Shown: in pieces, positions 1 to 5,152 of the stretch
Layout of the letters: every line of letters begins with the position of its first letter
How positions within the stretch are numbered: the stretch's first letter is position 1
Assembly: GCA_023423775.1 (NCBI GenBank)
Contig: JAFAEZ010000070.1
Span: forward strand, 1-7,391
Reading direction: 5' to 3'
Origin: Pseudomonadota bacterium
GTDB taxonomy: Bacteria; Pseudomonadota; Alphaproteobacteria; Sphingomonadales; Sphingomonadaceae
Length of the DNA: 7,391 nucleotides
Notes under the pieces: model-generated
Databases searched by the model: none
Told to the model about the DNA's origin: nothing
Seen by the model: the letters and a program-made list of their open reading frames with translations, nothing else
Translations under genes and position numbers: made by a program

Positions 1-10
1 CCCCGGGGCG

Positions 11-31
11 AGGCGCCGGGCGGCGCCTTTT
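11..31 (+). terminator. Candidate rho-independent terminator, rightward
   Basis: A perfect 7-bp stem (AGGCGCC, 11-17, pairing with GGCGCCT, 22-28) closes a GGGC tetraloop and runs into TTTT (28-31). The T-tract follows the stem only on the + strand; on the - strand the stem is followed by TCGCCCC. It therefore best fits the end of a rightward gene lying left of the window, convergent with flgB. The T-tract is short and the sequence is GC-rich, so the hairpin could also be incidental. Confidence 0.5.
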
Positions 32-49
32 GTGCGCTGGCCGGTCGGC

Positions 50-472
50 TTAGTTGCCGCGGCCGGTGGCGGTCTTCATCAGCGACATCTGCTTGCGGTA
101 GAGATTGGTCATGGTGGCGTAGTCCGCCTGCACCTGGCCCATCTTCAGCAATTGCTCCTCGAGCGTGACGTTATTGCCGTCGGGCTTGGTCTCGGTGATG
201 TCCTTGTCGGCGATGATGTGCCCGCCGCGCGGCTGGCTGGCGCCGAGCGCGGCCATGCCGCTGGTAATGGTGACGCGCGGCTTGCCGATGCGGACCTGAC
301 CGCGCTCGCCGTGCACGGGGAGCAGGGCGCCGAAGTCCGGCTTCTCGACCTCGCGGGCCTTGAAGCCCGGCGTCTCGCTGTTGGCCACATTCTGCGCGAT
401 CACCTTCTGGCGCTCGCTCAAGTGCTGCATGGCTTTGCCGATGCCGGCCAGCAGGGGCGGGAGGTTGGGCAT
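50..472 (-). CDS. flgB: Flagellar basal-body proximal rod protein FlgB
   Basis: FlgB is a subunit of the proximal rod that links the MS ring to the distal rod. It is exported by the flagellar type III apparatus and assembles in the periplasm. The 140-residue product is a normal family length. Near the N-terminus it has the rod/hook-family signature QNVANSETPGFKAREV (about residues 27-42). The C-terminal amphipathic helix (about 100-137, from NNVTLEEQLLKMGQVQADYA to RKQMSLMKTATGR) is typical of FlgB. The protein has no cysteine and no Sec signal, as expected of an axial subunit. The start ATG (472-470) has an AAGGA ribosome-binding site 7 nt upstream that overlaps the stop of the flaEY-like gene, so the two are probably co-transcribed and coupled. 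FlgC usually follows FlgB, but the 49 bases left of the stop show no start or ribosome-binding site for it. It may lie further left or elsewhere. Confidence 0.95.
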   Translation of the reverse strand: MPNLPPLLAGIGKAMQHLSERQKVIAQNVANSETPGFKAREVEKPDFGALLPVHGERGQVRIGKPRVTITSGMAALGASQPRGGHIIADKDITETKPDGNNVTLEEQLLKMGQVQADYATMTNLYRKQMSLMKTATGRGN

Positions 473-479
473 GAGGGCG

Positions 480-484
480 TCCTT
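480..484 (-). promoter_or_regulatory. flgB ribosome-binding site overlapping the flaEY stop
   Basis: On the - strand the sequence TAAGGA combines the flaEY TAA stop (485-483) with an AAGGA Shine-Dalgarno (484-480), 7 nt before the flgB ATG at 472. Ribosomes ending flaEY would sit on the flgB initiation site, which suggests translational coupling. Confidence 0.8.
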
Positions 485-3209
485 AGAAATAGGGGTTGGA
501 GCCGCCGAGCCGGCTCAACGCGTCCTGATACATGGCGAGCTGCTTCTGCTGGTACGCCGAAGGGCCGCCCGAAAAATTGCTGCCGCCATTGGCGAGCGCA
601 GCTTTGCCATCGTCCCAGTAGAGGGAGCGGAAGGCGGTCTGCGTCATCGAGATGGCCGACTCGATCGTCTTCAGCGCCAGCGCGGCGCTCTCCGCGGTGG
701 CGAGGCTGTAGGCGTCGCTGAGCCCCAGGCCGAACGTGCCGCCGGGCCTGACGCGGGGCGCATCCTTGGGAACGACCGGTGCGGCGGACAGGCGCTGCGG
801 TTCGATGCCGAGCTTGGCGAGCGCGTCCCTGCCGTCGGCGCCGGCGATCAGCTCGATCGCATGGCCTGGCTTGGCATCGATGCGCAGCACGCTCTTATCG
901 CCGACCTTGGGCGTGGTGACCGTGATGTCGATGCCGGTCGCCTTGCGGATGCGGTCGGCGAGGGTGGTGAGCGTGTCGTCGGCGGTGACGACGATCTTCT
1001 TGGCCGTCTTGCCGTCCACCTTGAGCGTGAATTCGTCGCCGGCCCGAAGGCTGGTCTGGGCGACGAGCTTGGTGGAATCGCTGCCGTTGACGCTGCCGCG
1101 CTGCAGGCCGAGGGCGCCCATGATGCCGGCTCCGCCCGCGGCGGCGGCGATCCGCACCGGCTCGGTGCGGAGCGCGGTCTGGCCGAACTGGGTGGTGCTC
1201 TGGATCGCGCCGGTGGCGGTGTCGATCCGGCTGATGAAGCCGTCGACCGCGCCGCGGCGCGCGCCGTCCATCGCACCGGTGGTGCGACCGCCGACATAGA
1301 GCGCGCCGGTCATGAAGGTGACGCTGTCGGCCTGGTCGTCGTCGGCGCTGCCGAGATAGGAGACGCTTGCGCCGCTGAGGCCCGCATCGATGCGGGCGAC
1401 GAAGCCGTCGCGGCCGCCCGATGTGCTGTTGACCTGGGTGCCCGAAAGCGCGCCAAGCGTGGCGCCGACGACGGCGATCTCGCCGGTGGCCGATACCGCG
1501 ATCGCGCGGGCGTCGGCCGATCCGAGGGCCAGCGATCCAAGATCCCCGGTCAGCGATTGCGCGTCGATGCGACGCAAGGTCGCGGTGCCGTTTTCCTTGG
1601 TGAGGGCGAGCAATTCGCCGCTGCCGTCGATGGCGAGCGCGGTAACGCTGTCGCTGCCGCCGCTGTTGATCGTGCGCCGCTCCTGCAGCGCGCCGGTCGC
1701 GCTGATCCGGGCGAGGAAGGCATCGCCGCCGCCCGTGCCGCTGCGGCCGCCGAGATAGATGGTGCCGTCGGCACCGACCGCGACCGCATTGGCTTCCTCG
1801 TTGCCGAGCGCGCGGACAGAGGTGGCGAACTTCTCGTCGCCATTGGCGTCGAACTTCACCACGAGCATGTCGCTGTCGGCGCCGAGCGAGCCGTTGAAGG
1901 GCCCGGAGACCGTGCCGGCGACGACGATGTCGCCATTGGCGGCGATGCTGACCGCGGCCCCCTGCGCCCCGCCGGAGGCGCCGAGCGTGCGCTGCCACTG
2001 CACGCGGCCTTCGCTGTCCAGCTTGGTCAGGAACAGATCCTCGGCTCCGTCGACCCTGTTGCTGCCGAGGTCGCCGGCGGTGGTGCCGACGACATAGCTG
2101 TTGCCCTGGGCGTCGGTGGCGATAGCGCGCGCCGTGGTGGTGGCCCAGATGGTCTGCGGCTCGGGCGCGGTGGCGCCATTGACCGCAGGCTTGGGCGGGT
2201 TCAGCGCGGCCACGGCGGTGGCGTCGCGGTCGATCGCCGCGATCGTCCGCAGCGTCTTCTGGGTGACCGCGCCCGCCGGGTCGTCGAAGCGCGTGATCTT
2301 GGTGGTGGTGGGGGCGTCGAGCGCGGTCTGGCCGCTGGCGACGATCAGACTGTCCTTGGCGCCGACCTGGTCGATCCCGACCTTCTCGACTCCGAGCGCG
2401 TTCAGCGCCAGGCCCCATTTGCCGTCATTCTTCTCGACCGAGAAGTGCGAGGAATATTTGGCGACCGGATCCCCGTTGCCGTCGAGCACGATCGCACCAT
2501 TGGTGTCGCGCATCGGGACGGAGGCGATCGCCGCGTTGAGCGCGGTGGCGATGCCGTCGAACGTCGGCGGTTGCGTGACCGTCGACAGGTCGACCGTGAC
2601 GCTCTCGGTCACGCCATATTTGGAAAGGCTGACACTCAATATCTCGTTGCCGGCAATGCCCGGAATGGCCGCGTTGCGCGCGTCGAGGATGCCGACCGCG
2701 AGCGTCTTGGTCGGCGCGGTGGTCGGCGCCATCGCGACGCTCTCGGCACGGCGCGACGGCTTGTCGAAAGCGAGCTTGACCTTGTCGGTCGGTGCGGCGG
2801 CGAGGAAATCCTGCAGGTCGCCGAGGCCCTTGGCGAAGATCGCATCGAGCGACAGCCGCATCGCGGAGGAGGCGGTCTTGGCCGACGCGCTTTCGGCCAG
2901 AACGCGCAATTGCTCGAGCGCCTTGTAGGCGACGAAGCTGGTCTGGACGTCGGCCGGCAGCGAGGCGTCGCGTGTCGGCGTCTTGTCGATGATCGTCGAA
3001 AGGCGCTTGATCGCCGCAAGCTGCGCGGAAAGAGGCGTGTTCGGTCCCGGCTGCTGCCAGGGAGCGGTGACCTGCGGCGTCGTGAATTGCGCCTTGGCGA
3101 TCCGCACGGCACGCGTTTCGAAGCGCATCGATGAGGCGAGGCCGAACAGGCTGTTGTCGCCGGTCAGCATGCTGAGCCCCACGAGGCTGTTCGAAAAATT
3201 TATCGACAT
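483..3209 (-). CDS. flaEY: FlaEY-like flagellar regulatory protein with a beta-propeller core
   Basis: This is a 908-residue protein resembling the alphaproteobacterial FlaEY family, which was named in Caulobacter as affecting flagellin and filament formation; the assignment is from memory of the family. Visible parts: a helical N-terminal region (about 1-150); a module at about 165-285 resembling the flagellin/hook-cap 'IN' motif; six to seven SBBP-type beta-propeller repeats (about 355-710), each with a core like AIATDAQGNSYVVGT followed by DLFLTKLDSEGRVQW; a second IN-like module (about 715-807, around VVTADDTLTTLADRIRKATG); and a C-terminal helical segment (about 830-870) like flagellin-family ends. 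No cysteine, Sec signal, transmembrane segment or DNA-binding motif is visible, which fits an exported axial-type protein better than a transcription factor. The gene heads the leftward operon with flgB. The first ATG lacks a well-spaced ribosome-binding site (AGGGAGG lies 15 nt away). Met14 (ATG at 3170) has GGGG 6 nt upstream and is an alternative start. Confidence 0.85.
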   Translation of the reverse strand: MSINFSNSLVGLSMLTGDNSLFGLASSMRFETRAVRIAKAQFTTPQVTAPWQQPGPNTPLSAQLAAIKRLSTIIDKTPTRDASLPADVQTSFVAYKALEQLRVLAESASAKTASSAMRLSLDAIFAKGLGDLQDFLAAAPTDKVKLAFDKPSRRAESVAMAPTTAPTKTLAVGILDARNAAIPGIAGNEILSVSLSKYGVTESVTVDLSTVTQPPTFDGIATALNAAIASVPMRDTNGAIVLDGNGDPVAKYSSHFSVEKNDGKWGLALNALGVEKVGIDQVGAKDSLIVASGQTALDAPTTTKITRFDDPAGAVTQKTLRTIAAIDRDATAVAALNPPKPAVNGATAPEPQTIWATTTARAIATDAQGNSYVVGTTAGDLGSNRVDGAEDLFLTKLDSEGRVQWQRTLGASGGAQGAAVSIAANGDIVVAGTVSGPFNGSLGADSDMLVVKFDANGDEKFATSVRALGNEEANAVAVGADGTIYLGGRSGTGGGDAFLARISATGALQERRTINSGGSDSVTALAIDGSGELLALTKENGTATLRRIDAQSLTGDLGSLALGSADARAIAVSATGEIAVVGATLGALSGTQVNSTSGGRDGFVARIDAGLSGASVSYLGSADDDQADSVTFMTGALYVGGRTTGAMDGARRGAVDGFISRIDTATGAIQSTTQFGQTALRTEPVRIAAAAGGAGIMGALGLQRGSVNGSDSTKLVAQTSLRAGDEFTLKVDGKTAKKIVVTADDTLTTLADRIRKATGIDITVTTPKVGDKSVLRIDAKPGHAIELIAGADGRDALAKLGIEPQRLSAAPVVPKDAPRVRPGGTFGLGLSDAYSLATAESAALALKTIESAISMTQTAFRSLYWDDGKAALANGGSNFSGGPSAYQQKQLAMYQDALSRLGGSNPYF

Positions 3210-3213
3210 GGCC

Positions 3214-3221
3214 GGTTAACC
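3214..3221. promoter_or_regulatory. GGTTAACC palindrome, candidate CtrA half-site
   Basis: GGTTAACC is a perfect 8-bp palindrome just 4 bp from the flaEY start codon. TTAACCAA (3216-3223) matches 7 of 8 bases of the TTAACCAT half-site reported for the cell-cycle regulator CtrA, which controls early flagellar genes in Caulobacter. The full TTAA-N7-TTAA site is absent on either strand. The functional assignment is inference. Confidence 0.3.
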
Positions 3222-3230
3222 AAGCCTCCC

Positions 3231-3255
3231 TGCGCGCACATTCATCCTATAAGAT
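3231..3255 (+). promoter_or_regulatory. Candidate fliG promoter element (GCGCGC...CCTATAAG)
   Basis: CCTATAAG (3246-3253) lies about 55 nt upstream of the fliG start and is preceded by GCGCGC. A similar arrangement, GCGCGC followed by CCTATAAT, lies 48 nt upstream of the fliF start. The gap between the two elements differs (8 versus 4 nt), and no TTGACA-like -35 is seen at normal spacing. The -10 role is therefore plausible but the sigma factor is unknown. Confidence 0.4.
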
Positions 3256-3307
3256 AGACGAACGGTACGGCTCCGACCCGCTTGCCGTGTATTTTTTGGA
3301 GTAGTGC

Positions 3308-4342
3308 ATGAGCGTGATGGCGCCGATCGGCGAACCGCCCGAACTCAAGAGATATTCCGGCCTGGAGCGCGCATCGATGCTGATGCTGGCGCTCGGCAAG
3401 GAGCATGGCGCCGCGATCTGGGAGCAGCTGTCGGTCGACGAGATCAAGGAATTGTCGTCCTGCATCGCCCAGCTCGGGCGGGTGCCGGCGCAGGTCGTCG
3501 AATATCTGATGGTCCAGTTTTCGGGCGAAGTCTCGTCCATGTCCTCGCTGCACGGCTCCTACGAGACCACCGAGCGGCTGCTGGAAGGCGTGCTGCCGGG
3601 CGACAAGGTCAAGGAGATCATGGAGGACATTCGCGGTCCCTCGGGCCGGACGATGTGGGACAAGCTCTCCAACGTGAACGAGTCGGTCCTCGCCGCTTAT
3701 CTCAAGAACGAATATCCGCAGACCGTCGCGGTGATCCTCAGCAAGCTGAGCGCCGACCATGCCGCGCGCGTGCTCGCCGAGTTGCCGCAGGACCTTTCCA
3801 CCGACGTCATCATGCGCATGCTGCGGATGGATACGGTGCAGAAGGAAGTGATCGCCGAGGTCGAGCAGACGCTGCGCAGCGAGTTTATGACCAATTTGTC
3901 GCGCTCGCAGCGGCGCGACCCGCACGAGAGCATGGCCGAGATCTTCAATGCGCTCGACCGCTCGACCGAGGAAGCGATGCTGGGGGCGCTCGACGAGCGT
4001 GCGCCGGAATCGGCCGAACGCATCCGCGCCTTGATGTTCACCTTCGACGACCTCGCCAATTTGCTGCCGGCCGCGATCGCGACGATCGTCCGCAACGCCG
4101 ACAAGCGCGAGATGGCGCTGGCACTGAAGGGCGCGCCGGAGAGCATGAAGCAGATCTTCTTCGCCAGCATGACCGAGCGCGCCGCCAAGCTGATGCGCGA
4201 GGAGATGACGGCGATGGGCCCGGTCCGCTCGCGCGACTGCGAGGAAGCGCAGACCGCCTTGGTGCGGCTCGCCAAGTCGCTCGCCGATCGCGGCGACATC
4301 ATGCTCGTCGATCCCAAGAGCGACGACGGCCTGATTTACTGA
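3308..4342 (+). CDS. fliG: Flagellar motor switch protein FliG
   Basis: FliG forms the top of the cytoplasmic C-ring. It binds FliF at the MS ring through its N-terminal domain and receives torque from the MotA stator through its C-terminal domain. The product has 344 residues (E. coli about 331). The N-domain spans about 15-115. The middle domain (about 120-200) carries EYPQT at 135-139, a variant of the EHPQT motif. The C-domain spans about 230-335. The torque-helix charges align as K274, R291, E298/E299 and R307, corresponding to E. coli K264, R281, D288/D289 and R297; the two Asp are Glu here. The start ATG has GGAG at a 6-nt spacing. It is the first gene of the rightward arm, followed 34 nt later by fliH; fliF is not immediately upstream, unlike in many genomes. 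Confidence 0.97.
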   Translation: MSVMAPIGEPPELKRYSGLERASMLMLALGKEHGAAIWEQLSVDEIKELSSCIAQLGRVPAQVVEYLMVQFSGEVSSMSSLHGSYETTERLLEGVLPGDKVKEIMEDIRGPSGRTMWDKLSNVNESVLAAYLKNEYPQTVAVILSKLSADHAARVLAELPQDLSTDVIMRMLRMDTVQKEVIAEVEQTLRSEFMTNLSRSQRRDPHESMAEIFNALDRSTEEAMLGALDERAPESAERIRALMFTFDDLANLLPAAIATIVRNADKREMALALKGAPESMKQIFFASMTERAAKLMREEMTAMGPVRSRDCEEAQTALVRLAKSLADRGDIMLVDPKSDDGLIY

Positions 4343-4363
4343 CGAGGCAAAGGCGATGGCTTC

Positions 4364-4370
4364 GAGGAGA
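4364..4370 (+). promoter_or_regulatory. Ribosome-binding site that decides the fliH start
   Basis: GAGGAGA lies 6 nt before the ATG at 4377 and is a stronger, better-spaced Shine-Dalgarno than the GAGG (4344-4347) upstream of the in-frame ATG at 4356. This favours the shorter FliH. Confidence 0.65.
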
Positions 4371-4376
4371 CTAGAG

Positions 4377-5027
4377 ATGGACGCGACCGAGATCAGGCCG
4401 TTTGCCTTCGACCGCATTTTCACGGCCGCCTCGGCCAAGCGCGAGGCCGCCAATGCGCTCGACCTCGAAATGGAGATCGATGGCCTGCGCGCCGAGCTCG
4501 AGCGGCTGAACCTGGAGCGCGACGACATGCTCGCGCGCGCCCGCGCCGACGGCTTCGAGGCGGGGCTCGCCCAGGCGCGCTCGGAGCGCGAGACCGCCCT
4601 GCTTTCCGCGGTCGATGCGCTCCACGCCGCGGTCGAGCAGATCGAGAAGGATTTCGCCGAGGTCCAGACCGCGGTGCGCAACGACGCCGCGATCGTGGCG
4701 CTGGAGGCGGCCGACATGCTCGCCGGCCGCGCGCTCGAACGCGCCCCCGAACAGGCGATCAACGAGGCGCTGGGGCGGGTGCTCGAGCAGGTCGGCCGCG
4801 GGCCGAAGCTGCAGATCCGCGTCCATCCCGATCTCGTCGAGCGGATGGAGGAACTGGTCGCCTTCCGCATCAGCCAGGAGCGGCGGCGGATGACGCTGAC
4901 CGTGTTCGGAGACGCCACCCTCGCGCTCGGCGACGCCCTGATCGGCTGGGACGAAGGCGGTCTCCGCCTCGACGCTGAGGCGCGCCGCGCCGCCGTTCTG
5001 GAAGAGCTCGCGCCCTTCCTCGGCTGA
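4377..5027 (+). CDS. fliH: Flagellar export-ATPase regulator FliH (FlbE-like)
   Basis: FliH dimerises, binds the export ATPase FliI and tethers it to the C-ring through FliN, delivering substrates to the flagellar type III gate. From the ATG at 4377 the product has 216 residues; a start at 4356 would add 7 (E. coli FliH is about 235). Visible parts: a short N-terminal tail, a charged coiled coil (about 18-55), a GxxxG-type element in DGFEAGLAQARSE typical of FliH, a long helix, and a C-terminal domain containing IRVHPDLVERME and GDALIGWDEGGLRLDAEARR, which matches FliH/YscL ends. There is no membrane segment. In Caulobacter the gene at the equivalent place is called flbE. It lies between fliG and fliN, which agrees with its partners. 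FliI and FliJ are not in the window. Confidence 0.88.
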   Translation: MDATEIRPFAFDRIFTAASAKREAANALDLEMEIDGLRAELERLNLERDDMLARARADGFEAGLAQARSERETALLSAVDALHAAVEQIEKDFAEVQTAVRNDAAIVALEAADMLAGRALERAPEQAINEALGRVLEQVGRGPKLQIRVHPDLVERMEELVAFRISQERRRMTLTVFGDATLALGDALIGWDEGGLRLDAEARRAAVLEELAPFLG

Positions 5028-5152
5028 CGCCCGCAGCGCCGCCTGCGCAACGGCGGCAAAAAATTCCTACCCGGCAGAACTTGCCTAGCGCGCCCTTCCT
5101 ATAATGAACCCGGCAGGGACATGTTCGCCCCGCCGTCATTGTGGGGCTCCCC
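5028..5152 (+). promoter_or_regulatory. fliF promoter and leader region
   Basis: This non-coding gap of about 125 bp in the middle of the rightward arm argues for a second promoter. It holds a GCCGCC/GGCGGC hairpin (5038-5057) followed by six A (so not a + strand terminator), GCGCGC (5088-5093) and a TATAAT box (5100-5105). Two direct copies of ACCCGGCAG (5069-5077 and 5108-5116) flank the box, and a GGCA-N5-TGCC inverted repeat occupies 5073-5085. Further on are a small ORF (5121-5156) and a GCCCC/GGGGC hairpin (5127-5131 with 5143-5147). TTGCCT (5081-5086) is only 13 nt from the TATAAT, too close for a standard -35, and GGCAGAACTTGC is 2 nt short of sigma-54 spacing. Confidence 0.55.
5100..5105 (+). 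promoter_or_regulatory. Candidate -10 box TATAAT for fliF
   Basis: This is a perfect TATAAT in a GC-rich background, 47 nt before the proposed fliF start. It lies between two ACCCGGCAG repeats. No good -35 hexamer is seen at 16-18 nt; the nearest at 17 nt is GAACTT. Confidence 0.45.

Larger units (their letters stand above)
3210..3307. promoter_or_regulatory. Divergent control region between flaEY and fliG
   Basis: This 98-bp non-coding stretch lies between two divergent flagellar transcription units and must carry both their promoters unless transcription enters from outside. It holds a GGTTAACC palindrome (3214-3221), a GCGCGC tract (3232-3237), and a TATAAG box (3248-3253) inside the inverted repeat CTAT-AAG-ATAG (3247-3257). 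Further on are an ACGGC-N-GCCGT inverted repeat around 3268-3288 and the fliG ribosome-binding site GGAG (3298-3301), 6 nt before the ATG. I could not fit a convincing sigma-54 site (GG-N10-GC) or a TTGACA -35 box. Confidence 0.6.

Noticed and set aside
360..3134. A 924-codon open frame on the + strand opposite flaEY
   Set aside because: Its product is a low-complexity mix of Arg, Gly, Ala, Asp and His with no recognisable domain. Long antisense frames are common opposite high-GC genes with strong third-position bias, and the - strand product has clear repeats and domains.
3216..3230. A full CtrA site TTAA-N7-TTAA
   Set aside because: Only one TTAA is present; the bases 7 nt further on are TCCC (+ strand) or TGTC (- strand). 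It is kept only as a weak half-site.
3242..5059. A 605-codon open frame on the - strand across fliG and fliH
   Set aside because: It is Ser/Arg/Ala-rich without domains and lies entirely over two confidently identified + strand flagellar genes; it is a codon-bias shadow.
5038..5063. A terminator after fliH (GCCGCC/GGCGGC hairpin)
   Set aside because: The stem is followed by AAAAAA rather than T on the + strand, and the T-run precedes the stem on the - strand, so it has the wrong polarity for either direction.
5073..5084. A sigma-54 promoter (GGCA...TTGC) upstream of fliF
   Set aside because: The GG and GC doublets are separated by 8 nt rather than 10, which sigma-54 does not normally tolerate.
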